Below are positions 32,143 through 45,700 of a stretch of 64,000 nt of DNA, piece by piece. Made by a program: the position numbers and the translations under genes. The notes beneath the pieces were generated by a model, which was not told where the DNA came from, made no database searches, and was given only the letters and a program-made list of their open reading frames with translations. The stretch is from Distichodus sexfasciatus (taxonomy: Eukaryota; Chordata; Actinopteri; Characiformes; Distichodontidae), in NCBI GenBank assembly GCA_032718565.1, contig JAVGVS010000043.1, forward strand, positions 473,042-537,041, read 5' to 3'. Positions within the stretch are counted from its first letter, which is position 1, and each line of letters opens with the position of its first letter.

Positions 32143-35100
32143 GGCTGTAGTCTTTTGTAGTCTGCTCTATGTATGGGTTAGTTTAATGTAACCAGTTTCA
32201 CCCAGCATGCAGCAAACCTTAATATCTGTTTTATCCAACTATTGTGATGTATGGGGAGGGGAGTTTGCATGGAAATGTGTGTCGGAAACTTTTGGAATCC
32301 ATGGTGAGCTTTTGATAATTACAAAGGTGGTACATTTACTAACAAATAACATTTATCAAAATGAGCTTCGAAAATTTGATTTGCACACAAGGATCCTGGT
32401 CAACGAACTAATGAGAAACATTTAAGCATACTTTCCACAATCCATCCATAAACTCACTTGGATATTGCGTAAAACCATAAGAATATAATTTGTTCAGACC
32501 TACACTATTCAACACATTAGATCAAGACTACATAATTACTCTAGTTAAAAGGTACTCGTTTTGAAATGGAACAATCATGGAGGCCCTACTTAGCTTATAG
32601 TAAAACTTATAGTAAACCACTCCCATAATATTCTTATTAGGAGAAATATGTTGCGAAAAAAACTGTAAAATGATGATCCACACAAAAAATCTTCAGAGCT
32701 TTATCCAGGTTTATCTGTAATAAGGACCTTGCAGACATTTGAGGCAAGAAAAATCATCTCCAGTATGAATCCAAAACTCAGTCTAATCAATCAATTCAGT
32801 CCTCTCTCTCTGGTAAGATTCAGAAATGGGGTAAGTGAGGGAGAGAGCCGAGTGCTCAAGTCTTTGTCAGTACTGGAAAAGGTCAGGCAGGTACTGCTGC
32901 ATTCTAAAAAAAAAAACAAAGAGAAATCTTCCTGCAGCACAAAAAAGGTCTTAACACCTTAAAAACTCAGCCTCAGTTTCCCAAGCAAAAGAGATGACCC
33001 ACTTTTTCTTGCCTTGAAAATAATATTAGCTGTAAAGAAAGCTGCTCTGGCCCGATCGAGCGCATAATTAAAGCAGATACACACATAAAGAACACGATTG
33101 CCAAACGAAACAAGAAAAAAAGGGAAATCTGCAAACTTCTGGTAGTGATTCGCATATGTGATGCGGAGACTAATAGGAATCGCTTGGTATATGTTGGTCA
33201 CTTGCTCAGCATTCCAAAAAGTAGTACATGTGGCCTCACTGGATTTATCATCAAAATAAAGAGAACATAGCCCTGGATGTGTGGTTGGATTCAGCCCCAC
33301 TGAAGTCACACACTCACACCTTCGACAAAGTCACAAAAATCCAGGCTGCGTTTTATTCCAGAACATCATTCCCACCTTACCTGAAGTGGCCTCTCTGGTA
33401 CATAAGCTTGGCTTTAACATTTATTACATCTACATGTTAATCTTCGCCAGAGGCAGCAAAATATTAAAACTAACAGATATTTTAAGACATAATGTCATGG
33501 TTGCAGTTGGATTCCGCAATTTGTGGAAAAACCTGACTTCAAAGTAGGGCTCTGTTTGGTTCAATTTCTAATGAGGTGCTTTGCAAAATATGGTCACAAA
33601 GCACCGTAATTTCTATGAAAATAAGGTAATAGCCTGTAATTTTCTACTATTAATGGGTCAGAAAATGTGATAAAAGGCTATGGGTCGGTTATTTATGTGT
33701 GCTACCATTTCTCCTTTTCCATCCCTATATCTCAAAATTACTTTGACCTCTTGAAGCTGCGCACAAGTGACCACAGCTATCTCTAAAGGTCTTGTTATCA
33801 ACCAATTAAGTTACCATTTCCGTCCTGACTTTTGGCATGTCACAAACAGCTTAAAAACAATAAACAAAGCCAACCTTTACAGAAACCCACAGACAAGAGA
33901 CGTTTATCTTTGTTTTTATTTTTGTGGTACCTTATTAGGCAAAAAGTTACATCTGGTATATAGACATTGAAATAGTGTGTACAGTTTTCTTAAGTCACTG
34001 CAAGTCGACCTTAAGAAATGCTTAACAACAGTCTAGCAACAGCTGGGAGAATTAGTCGTTTTATTCTTCTTTCTTTGGTGGGGAGAAGGGAAAGAAAAGC
34101 ACATTGTCATGCGTTCGCTGGCTGTATATACAGGTTTTGGCGCAATAACTTAATTTACAATCCTTATATACAAGTGGTACTTAAAGATCTGGATAAAAGA
34201 AGCTTTCTAATCAGTGAATACATCATCATTACATTTGAGAGAAACATGGAAATAATAACAAAATTACATGGGATTGGTGAGTTTGCGGAGTGGAGCATCA
34301 GTGATTAGTGTCTTTTGGGACAAAGAGTTGCAGACTGCAGCGGAATTGACCACAAAATAACAACAGTGGCCTTCATGGAATCACTTTTTGCAATAAAATA
34401 AATGACTTAATTTGATATTTGTTTGATTTGCATGTGCCCAACTTTGGTGCATCTTTGAGGCGAATAATACACAGACATCCTCCAGTGTTTCCAAATGGGG
34501 TTTACACGAAGTTCTTTTTTTTTTTTGACAATGCAGAGAACCAATTGCACAATTCGGCAAGAAAAAGAATCAAACTCACAACACAACACAACCGGCTCGC
34601 TCCGTACGGTAACCAGCCTTGGTTATACACCATCCCGCCTCAGCACAGCCTAAAGCATCACTCTTTCCAAACTAAAAATCCGCTCGTCGTCAAAGTGCGG
34701 CATACCTTAGTCACAAACCTTTTCACGCACAAGTCAACCCAAACTCACAAAGCTACATCCCACAAGCAAAAACTAAACCCATTATTCACCACAACTCGGT
34801 TGAACATGAGCCACGTTAAAACACAGGCAAAAACGCCCCCACTTTTCTACATGGATAATAACAAAGAAACACCCCAAAATATTATACAACAAAACACACA
34901 CGCAAAAATCTTTTTTTCAGTGTTTGAGTTTTTGCTTTTTTTTTTTCTTGAAAGGCACATTTTTGTTTCCGTTTAAATAGTTCAAACCTATTTCAGACAA
35001 GCAACCACTCAAAGACAGCACACACAGATACACCTACAGTTTAAAAGCATTCACCAGACACACTAAAAAAACGGCAACAACTAATGAGAGCTCACACAGA

Positions 35101-35592
35101 GCAGGAAAAACGTAAAGACGAGAGTTAGACTCGCTTCAGATGATCGAAAAACAGCATACGACACAGGCAGCGTTAAAAAGAAAAAGTATGGCTGTTCCCG
35201 GATTTGAAGGAGTGTAATTTACTGTCAGCAAAAGTGTTAAAACTATAAAATTACAGCCGGCTTTAAACCAAGTCCATCTAGAGCTGACATTACAGGCCTC
35301 TAAAGCTTTAAAAGGTAACTCTACCGAAAGAATGTGTATAAAAGCCGTTAGGACTTCGGGTAGAGCGGCATTTTAGCTGAAGTTCCTGCATAGACGTGAT
35401 ACGTGTCAGTACCTGTAGAGTTAAAGGTGACTACAAGAACGCAAGGTTTGCCAAGTCTGACTTTACAAAAGCCCATTCATTTCTCAGTGAACACCTAAAA
35501 CGATTACACAAAGGCATTGGGCCTCTTAGCCTTCCAACTGTGTATCTGTTAGCCTGTTACTTTGCTCTGGTTCTATTCATACACATAATTAA

Positions 35593-35598
<6 letters not shown>

Positions 35599-35624
<26 letters not shown>
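35599..35624. repeat. (CA)n microsatellite
   Basis: Thirteen perfect CA dinucleotides in the tract 3' of ULK1. Confidence 0.95.
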
Positions 35625-35626
<2 letters not shown>

Positions 35627-36751
35627 TACATGATTGCCAAACACACAATGAACACAGTTAATAAGTCGTAAAAAGAAGGAAAAAAGCTGGTAAAAGTGAT
35701 TGAGAAATCTGCAGATTTCCGGCGATGATTCTCGTCTGTGACGCGGAGACTAATTGGAATCGGCCGCTCTATTTCGCTTGCTCGGCATTCACAAAAGTGC
35801 TACACGTGGCCTCGCTGGATATATTAACCAAAATAAAACACACAAACAAACAAAAAAAAGTCTCAAAGAGAACGTAACGCTGGGGGATAGAATTAGATCA
35901 AATGTTAGATGCCAAAAAGAAACAACAAAAAACAGTGAAGCCACACTTCCAACTTCCAACAAAGTGGCAGTAAAATCCAGGCTGTGTTCCATTCCAGGAC
36001 ATCATTCCCTCTTTTCGTCTTCAATACATTCATCCAGCGAGCAACTTCTTCAAACAAACGGTGACACCTATTCAGTTTTTTCAAGATCCTGCTTCATTCC
36101 GGTTAGGTTACATTTCGCTAAGGATTAGTAATCGATCTTCAACAGCATTCAATTTTGACGCGAAGTGGCCGGGCGGACCCGAAAGGTCGCTTATTTGGTA
36201 GCTCCGGTTGAGGATCGAATTCGGCGGCTGATTAAGAGGAAGACTCCAGGCTGCCTCCAATCGGGACGCCGTTTTCGAGCTGTAAATTGCACAGTCCCCT
36301 TTATATAAAGTGAAATCAGATCCTATGGCGTTGATCGCGCCAAGGTGAAAATGAAAACAACAGAGTCGTTCGCACGGTGCAGCTTATCGTAGAGGATGAG
36401 GAGTGAACGCACGTCCATGTCAGACGGGCTTTTTGCGGAAATAACATGGGTCTGGTTACTGATGACACAATGTGATTACAGTTTAACTGGTGTACGAACT
36501 TGGTATATAAACTGCGGAGGTGTGTGTGATACTGAACGAGACCAGGGTGAGCCTCTCCCTCTTTAATGAGATCTCAGGTTTCCTGCAAACTTGCATCAAC
36601 AAGATCCCGCCCCTCGCCAGTGGACAGACCTAGAGATGCGAAAAAGAGAGGGGTGTAGAGGACGATTTAGAGGGAGAGCCAGAGAGCCTCAGCGGAATGT
36701 AGGGAACTTGGCAGGCTCAGCAGCGGCGCAGCAGAGAGCTGAACGGCGTGC

Positions 36752-39700
36752 TTAAACACACAGGCCCGATTGCAAGGCGGTGAGGCGGCGCTCGATACAC
36801 TGCTTACCTGTAGGGACAGGAAAAGCAAGGTCAGGTTTAATCCTCTGAATATAAAAAAAAATTCACAAAATAAATCAGGACTAGAAATCGCTCTGATTAA
36901 TGTTCTCGGATCAACGTTCCGACGCTTTCGATATAACAAGGACTAGGAAATCCTTCGAATCACGAACCCCTCCTTTGGACAGCATCGTTCGAACCACGCA
37001 CCCCTATTTTAACGGCATCCTTCGAACCACGCACCCCTCCTTTGGACTTTTTCTGACAACCTTGTATAGAGGAGGAGCTACTCTACCGATGTGAAATTTA
37101 AATCACCTTGGTCAGCTAATAAAACAAGACATGCTACCTTTTGCATTACTTTCGATACAGCCCCAAATATATTCTATTACTACGTAGCATATAAAAAACA
37201 GATCCTCTCACTCACACTTGCTGACGCTGAGGATGTCGGCTTGCTCGGTGAGCAGCAGTGACAGACCCTCCATCAGCAGCAGGGCCTTATGGTAGCGGTG
37301 CACGGAGGCCTGGCCCTGGTGGAACATCTCATCTAGTGCGGCAGTCTGCACCTACGGTCACAACACATTTACATTTTGCATTTACAGTACTTGGCAGACA
37401 CTTTTATCCAGAACGCACGGTCACGTCTGAGATATTTTTGAGATACGACATTCACCAGCCCAACATCTACTGTGGCATTTCTTTATTAAACCCTACTAGT
37501 GATGGAAAACGGACATGGATCTTAAAACAGAAGACAAGCTTGCTTTTTAGGATGTCTTTAAAGCTGGAAGCAATTTTTTGTTCTTATTCTGTTTCCAAGA
37601 TGACCATAAATGTGACTCTGCACGGCAAAACCAGTCGCTTGTCGCAACGGAGGTTTCCGAGAAAAACGACCGTTTATGTTGCGTGGGGTAAGATTTTTCG
37701 CTGAAAAACTTAGCCTTTCCATCCTAAAAACGTGACTTTTTTGAGGTGAGGAATTCAATTCCAGCAGAATGTTAAAAGTTTCTGTTTTGACCGCTCTACT
37801 TCAATATTTACGGTAAATCCACTCGTTGACTAGCATGAAGATATTTCTCCGCAATCCATCTTCGTCTCCCGAGTTCAGTTAACCTAATGCAGCGTGTGAA
37901 TGCAGCGTAGGCTACCGGAAATACAAACGTAGCCGCGACCGCGCCAAGTGTCTGTGAGTGCTACGTCGATAGTCAACTTCAAAGGCAGATTTCTCCGTTT
38001 CTCACTTGGCGTGACAGGAGAAACCCGACTCCTTTGAATGTTGATATCTCAGTCATATGTCGTCCGATTCATTCAGTATAGGTATCGTTTTGAAGCTTGA
38101 TTTATACCCTTTCATTCAAGATTCAAGATTCAAGATTCTTTATTTGTCACGTGCAAGTTATACAGGTACAACAAGCAGTGAAATGTATCATGAAAACATC
38201 ATAACTCAATTTTGAAAATTTGCGACAAGCGACTGGTTTTGCCGTGCAGAGTCACAAATATGCTTTTTCAACCTATTTTTGGTTGTGTTTAAGGCACATC
38301 AGCTCTTGAGAAACTCTCCTGCTGCTCAGCAAAGGGCAAGCTCAGCTAGATATTTGTTTTGTTGAAATAAGCTATATAAAATGCTAAATCAAGCATTCAA
38401 GCGAGGATGAGTGAAGATGACTGATCATTCAAACACTGACGAGGACTGATCATCTTTGACTTGCTGAATTCATTTTGCAGTATACTGCTGCGTATAATGT
38501 GGGAATATGCGTGTTCATTTACATATTTCTTTGTCAAAGTAAAACGAAATAAAAGGTTGAATGTAAAAAAAATAACTAGGATATCAACGAATCCATACCA
38601 TTTGAACAGTGTGGCTAAAAATCAGCCGCTCTGCCGTGATGCTGTTGATGTGGTCCATCAGCTTGTGTTTGCGGGAGAAGAATCGCTCCAGGCGTGCACT
38701 CAGGGAGCGACACGACATCACGCTGGACTTGTACAGGTCGTTCAGCTTCCTGACCACTGGAAGAGACAGAATCCCAGGCCTCTTAATCAGTTACACAAGT
38801 TACGAAAAACTCACACAGACGCACACAGCACAGTCCACACGTCAGGAGTCTTAATAAAAGCTAAACGTGGAACATATTTCCACAACGAAATGAACTGTAA
38901 GAGGGGTTTAACCTGCTCACCTTGTTTAACAGAGGAGGAGGGATACAGCTTTCTCTGTTTAACACTCTCCATGGCTGTGTGCAGAGCACCGGACAGAAGC
39001 TCTGCAGTCTTCATATAAAGAACCAACTGCTCAGCGTGACTGCAACAAATACACACCCACACAAGACAATCAGTGCTAACTGCAGAGAGGAAAACTCCGT
39101 TTCCAACATCATACATGGCTTATGAGTATGATAAGACTACTGATGCCCTGAATCAGTGCTGATAGTGGTCTGATACAGAACATCAGGGTTGTACGGGGAA
39201 TCTTTACGCTACTACTGATTCAAGTTTGTGCCCTCATGTGATTGCATGTGTTAGGGACGCACGATATGGGAACTGTTGGCCGATGCCGACAAACGAAGAA
39301 GGGAGAGTCGAGCGTGAGCGCGGGCAGAGTTGAACGCGTAAAGACAGAACTCTGACATTTCTAACACAAGCCGACTCAAGTGAGCGTGAATGCAGAGTCG
39401 AGTGAGGGCAGCGCATTTCCGGCGTAGTGCACAACATTTCAAGACAAACTCACTTCCCGCCCTATGTGGTGTATCAAGTCAAATAGGGGACGTGTGACAC
39501 TCCATGTGCACTACCTAGTGCGTAGACAGCCGTTAAGCTACAACCAGGGTTCCCACACTTTAGTTAACATCAAATTCAAGGACTTTCCGGGACCAATATC
39601 CTCAAATTCAAGGACCACACGCGGCGGCATTTACCTACTGCTACTGCCGAATATGTTATCAATAAACAGTTTTGGATGCAAATTCAATAAACGACTGTGA

Positions 39701-42700
39701 ATGGCGTAGAAGTTGTTGGGACAGAATCAATGCAAGAGAAGTGGACTGAATGTATAACCCACATTCATCTCAATAATATTCATAGGCTACATTCATGTCC
39801 ACAATGCATGTGGAATCATATCCCGTTATTCGTTATAACATAAGCAGCTAACGAACACCGACAACCAAGCAGCTACCATCACTAACTAAACTTCACTTCC
39901 ACTCTGACTCTGTGGTTGCACCTAAAGCGGCTACGCACACGTTACGTTGACTACGCACAGGAAACACAAGAACGTAGTGCCGAAAATGTACAGAAGAACA
40001 AACGAACTTTCGCAAATTAAAAAGTCGGCGTAGGCATAGATTTGAACAAACTTGTGGCGGCAAAATAATAACATGTTAACAGCGGTCGTCATCCATGAAA
40101 TTTCAATTCCCAAAAAATATTCAAGGACGGTGTCTTTTTATGGCTGTTTTCAAAAACTTTCCAGGGCCTTGAACTTATTTGTTCAGATTCACAAACTTTC
40201 AAGGATTTCAAGGACCCGTGGGAACCCTGACAACCCCAGTTATTTCCTGAGACGCATACTACCGCATAGAAAAGAACGATAAGAGCGCCCTACCGATCAT
40301 ACTATTAAGTGAGGTAGTATGTAGCCCGGGACACAGCCCATATGCAAGCTCACATTCGCTAAGTGAGGCAAACATGCAATTTAGCCAAACATTTCGTGTG
40401 TGCAGGTAGATTTGAGAACGAGAAGTCAAGAGACGTTGCTCGCAAATGTTTCACTGTGTGCTTAGAATTTTGGCACAAAATAAGGCATACATCTTTGGGA
40501 GACAGAAGGTGAGGCTGACACGCCTGGGCAATATGCCTTTTTCCAGCGATAATAAATGTGTCAAAAAAATATTGGCTGAATATTATCGAACTAGGCATCG
40601 GTTCGATGTCTCTTTACTTATATTTAGACCCTCCACGGCAAAAACCAGTCGCTTGTCGCGAACGGAGTGTTTCCTATAAAACCAGAAGCGCTATGTTATG
40701 GGTGCTTAGATTTTTTGTTTTAGTGTTTTGAAGCAGTGGAAGGTCTATATTGCATTGTTAGAATAAATTTCAAGGAAAATCTTACCCCTTTTCCATCCTA
40801 AAACGGGGTGACTTTTGAGGTGAGGAATTCAATTCCAGCAGAATGTTAAAAGTTTTGTTTTGACCGCCACTCAATATTTACGTAAATCCACCGGTTGACT
40901 AGCGAAGATATTTCTCCGGTAATCCATTCGCTCTTAGCTCAGTTAACTCAACGCAGGGTTATCCATGTGGCTGTGAACGCAGCGTAGGTTACCAGAAACA
41001 GTTGCCGCAGCCGCCATCGCCATTTTAAGCTGCCTTCCAGAGTGCTACGCCCATAGTCAACTTCAAAGGCAGATTTCACCGCTTTCACTTGGCGACAGGA
41101 GAAACCCCGACTTTGAATGTTTATATCTCAGTCATGGCGTCGTCCATTCATTTGATATAGGTATCGTTGAAGCTTGATTTATGCCCTTTCATGAAAACAT
41201 AACTACCCTGGATGTTTAATGGTTTTGCCGTGAGGGTCACATAATATCGCTGCGATCCATGGTGACAGTATGCATGACGCTCTTTCATACTCGCAGAACT
41301 TGCCCGATATCCCTTCCACACAAAAGTAGCCCAACTCCACTTCTTCTTCTTTCTCTCCAGCTTATCAACTAAACTCTGGTTTCGATCAGTAGTCGTGTAT
41401 CAATACCAAAAGTTCAGGTTTCTGTATTGGCATCAGGCTTGAGAAATCCCAGGATCATTTGGACGTCGCTCTCCTCACCTCCACTCCCGACTGAGAGAAC
41501 TGATCTGGTCGGCCACCATGTTGGGCTGGAAGGGAATGGCAGGTGGGAGGAGGGTCTGCCTGGGCTCAGCCTCGCCAAGCACCCCAGTCCCCGCCACCTC
41601 CCACCAAGCAGCGGGATGGTCCAGCGTGAAACCCAGCTGCCGTGAGGTCTCTGCAGTTCCAAGCAGAGAATAAAGAGACACACTCTCAACACACAAGACC
41701 TGGTACACACTAAACGATAGGCTGCAGCTGAAACCGAAGAGCAGGGCGTTTTTACTTCCATTAGCGTCTCCTCTGGGAGTTCGAGGAGCTTCGAAGGTTA
41801 TCGTGCCCTCCAGGTTGGACGAGATGGTGTCGCCGAGACCAAAGTGGGGACTGGAAGGACACTCGTAGGCATCCAAATACATCCCTGCATGGGGGTAGTG
41901 CTGTGAGGACCCCACGGGCTGATGGAGCTCGAGGACCCGGCTGCAAGATCGATCGCTTCAAGTCAGCGACATGTGATACGGCTTCACTTATTATTCTGTG
42001 CACTGCCTCAATTTTAATAGCAATATTAATTTCGATTTTGGATTTCAAATTATTATCTCAGTGCACTTCTGTTTAAAAGCGTGATTATTTGTCATTGTGA
42101 ACACACCACAGCACAGTACAAAGTGCGCCATTAACAAAAATGGCGCCTGCATACCACACCCATCCGGGAGAGCAGCAGTGGCAGTTTTTACAGCCATTTA
42201 GGAGCAGAGTTTGGGATGGTACCTACTCACATGAGTACCTCAGTGGTACTCTTGACAGGTCCGACCTGGGGCGGCGACTCCTCCCATCCCGGGACACTCT
42301 TAACTGCCTTATTTTGGGTTCTGACCCCTTTTGTATCATTTAAAAACTGGAGCCATGTCGTCTCATATAAGTGTCTAAATGTCCAGTATATGCCGTATTT
42401 GAGAAGACCAGACTTTGAGGTTGCCTTCAGCGTCAGTCAGTGAATCCAATCAGCGCCACCTGTTAAACCCTCAAGGTGCGCAGAGCTACTTTTGAAGCAA
42501 AAATCCACTGCAAAGCCTGCAAGGCTTCACAGTAGTCGATAAAATATTATTTTTAAATTCATTCATTCACTGACACAATCACACTCACATTCACACCTTA
42601 CGGGGCCGATTTAGAGTCGCCAATTAATTCCACAGGCACATAGCCAACTGGAGGTAACCCACACTCTAACATCGGGAGAGCGTGTAAACTCTACACTGGT

Positions 42701-45700
42701 GCTGTTTCACGGGTTCAACCCAGGACCTTTCGCCAGGAGGTTTATTTAAATGTCAAGACAAATCATTCTCACCAAGACTCTAGCATTTTTGGTTTGCTTT
42801 CAGCTCTTTCTTGCATGTCGCCAACCTGAGGAGACTTGACATATGTGACCTCCACTGCAAAAACCAGTCGCTGGTCGCAACGGAGGTTTTAGAAAAATGA
42901 GCCGCTTATGTTGCGGGGTAAAATTTGATTTTTTTTTTCTTTAGTGTTTTGAAACAGTGGAAGGTCTATACTGTATCATAGAATTTCGCTGAAAAAATCC
43001 CATTCTTTCCATCCTAAAAACGTGGACTTCTTTGAGAGGTGAGGAATTCAATTCCAGCAGAATGTTAAAAGTTTCTTGTTTTGACCGCTTACTTCATAAT
43101 ATTTTACGGTAAATCCACTGTTGACTAGCTTTGAAGATATTTCTCCGACATAATCCATTCGCCTCGAGTTCAGTTAACCTAACGAGGTAGGCTATCCGCG
43201 GTGGCTGTGAATGAAGCGTAGGGCTACTAAATACAAACGAAATGGACCGCACTAAGCAGCTTCCAGAGTAAGCATGTGATAGTCAACTTCAAAGGCAGAT
43301 TTCTCCGTTTTTCACTTGCCGTGACAGAAGAAACCCGACTCATTTGAATGTTGATATCTCAGTCATATGTCGGCCCGATCTATCTCCCACATAGGTATCA
43401 AGCTGGGATTTATGCCCTTTCATGAAAAAACATATTAACTCAATTTTGAAAAATTGCGATGTTTAATTGTTTTTAAGCATGGAGGGTCACAGTTTACATG
43501 TTTGAGACATGGTGGGGTTCCTACACATTTTCAAAATGCCACAGTCTTTTTCCACAGTCAGATTTTCAGACTTTATAGACTTCACTGTACAAATAACTAC
43601 TGATTTATTGAAATAAATAATGAAAATCCAAGTGTAAACATGTTCTGTACGTCACATTGTGGCACATCACCATATAAAATGCCAAGTTACGGCAATATTT
43701 ACTAGAACCCAAAGTGTGTATCAGCAGCTACTCTCCCACTTACAAATCAGTCCAAACCAAAGCCAGACAAGTTCAATGCACAGCATTTTATTTAGCAATG
43801 CTTCAACCTGCTATGTTACTCCGTCACTGTTACGGGCTGAACTCAGAAGTGTTCCCTGCATGCGCCAACAGTAACTGGTTATCAGGTCACACAGGTGATT
43901 CAGTAATGTAAAAATCTAAATCAACATGGAAAAAACCTTTCTGAACTTTCTGAACAGGCCGCCTCCGCCGATTCAACACACAACTAAATCACGCTGCAAA
44001 TCACATATTCTCTGCTCCAAACATTTAAGCTGAATTTTAGGCTCCATTTTAGAGAAAAGTGTTGCAGCAAAAAGTCTGGAAACACAAAAATTCTCCACTC
44101 CCTACACTGCAAAAAATCAGTCTCAGAAAATAAGAAAAAGAAAGGATAATAGTAGCAGCGGCACCAGAATCGCCAGCAAAATTATCTGCCAATATAGTGA
44201 GAAAATTTATCTTGTTAAGATCTCCTAAAACAAGAAAAGAAATCTTTCCATTTTTCCCATGTTTTTAGCTTTAATATTCTTAAAACAAGCAAAGTTGTCA
44301 TGAATTTCTTAACTCAGAGGTGGAGAGTATGAGAACCATTCCGCTCTCTTAATTAAATTCTTTATTTCATTTTTAAGAAGTTCTGTAATCTGCAAATTTT
44401 TCTCAATAAGATAATTGTAGCCAATCGCTTTAAAATTAGATTATTAATCTCACACATACAAGTCTAGTCAAGTCAGTTATTCTTAAAATAAAAACAAGAT
44501 CTATTTTTTCTTTTTAAGATTTTCTGGCCTGTTAAGATTTCATTTTGCAGTGTATTTGCTTTTTCATACTTGACAAGACCTGAAATAACTCAAAGTGAAT
44601 TTTATACTCTTTCATCGCTGTGTAGAAACCCGTTTCAGCACAGAAATTTGGGAGCAAACGAGGGGAGGTGTAACCTCTAATTCTCAAACTAGTGCACTTA
44701 CTCGATGTAAGTCAGTACTGATAACAAAGACACACTTTAGGACCCAACTCACGTCATATCTACACCCAACCCAAATGTAAACCGCTCTGAGGAGAGAAGT
44801 CTGCAGCCTCACCTGAGAATTTCCGGGAGCGGGAGGTCTGTGGTGGTGTGCCTCCGCTGGGTGGTGAACCCACAGTGAACACCACTGAGCTGGACTGCCT
44901 GGAGCCTATTACCATAGTCCCACCACTAGGAGGTGCTGTAAGACATAAGTGAGATGGCCAAACCCATTTAACAATCCATTTTAGTCTGGACACCAGTGGT
45001 TTTAACAAAGCTGGGCTTACACTGTGCGATTTTACGGCCCATTTTTAGCTGCTTTTCACTTGTAAAGTGTCAATCGCCAGAGTTTCAAGTTAATCGGCGC
45101 TGTGGCACACAAGGGATAACAAGCACCGACTAACCCCTCACGGCTGGCTCCCGATCGGCACTCCTTTGGTCGGATGAAAATGTTTGAAATTCCGATCGTG
45201 AGGGTACTTTCGCCAAGGAAGCCACAGCCACCAGCCGACTCACCTGAACTTCAGTGGGTTTTCCGCTATTGCTCCTGTGCGAACGCAGAACTGGGAGCAC
45301 AGAGTACAAACATGGCGACACAGCGTGGTGTTTGGACAGAGGCACCGGAGGCATTACGGGGGTTTAAAGTGTTATGTAGTGTGAGCAGTCAGATCGTATA
45401 GTGATATATAAAGATGTACATATTTTTGGCTTTCAACACTTGAGACGAATGAGCACTGAGAAGAAATGATTAAAAAAAAAGTACTTGTGCAAAAGTTTAG
45501 GCAGGTGTGAAAAATGCTGTAAACAAAGAATGCCAAAATGGAAGTGTTAATCCTTATTTTCATCAATCAACAAATGCAGGAAGGAACAAAGAGAAATCTA
45601 AATCAAATCAATATTTGCAGACCAGCCTTTTGCCTTCAAAACAGCATCAATTTTTCTAGGTAACACTTGCAGTTTTTGAAGCAACTCGCTGGTAGGTTGG

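Larger units (their letters stand above)
31070..36751 (-). other. ULK1 3'UTR / intergenic tract
   Basis: No convincing multi-exon gene in 5.7 kb. The ULK1 3'UTR must start at 36751 and extend left; its end is uncertain because several AATAAA hexamers exist on the minus strand. It contains an AT-rich stretch, a (CA)n at 35599-35624, two related blocks at about 33120-33390 and 35700-36005, and the ORF at 31840-32130. Open plus-strand frames here (for example 34419-34976) are AC-rich and look like chance. Confidence 0.5.

Noticed and set aside
34419..34976. 185-codon plus-strand ORF
   Set aside because: Rich in Thr, Asn, His and Lys from AC-rich sequence, antisense to the ULK1 3' flank, no recognisable domain.
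37258..37704. 148-codon plus-strand ORF
   Set aside because: Antisense shadow of ULK1 exon 37216-37351 running into TIR element copy 2.
38461..39018. 185-codon plus-strand ORF
   Set aside because: Antisense shadow of two ULK1 EAT-domain exons.
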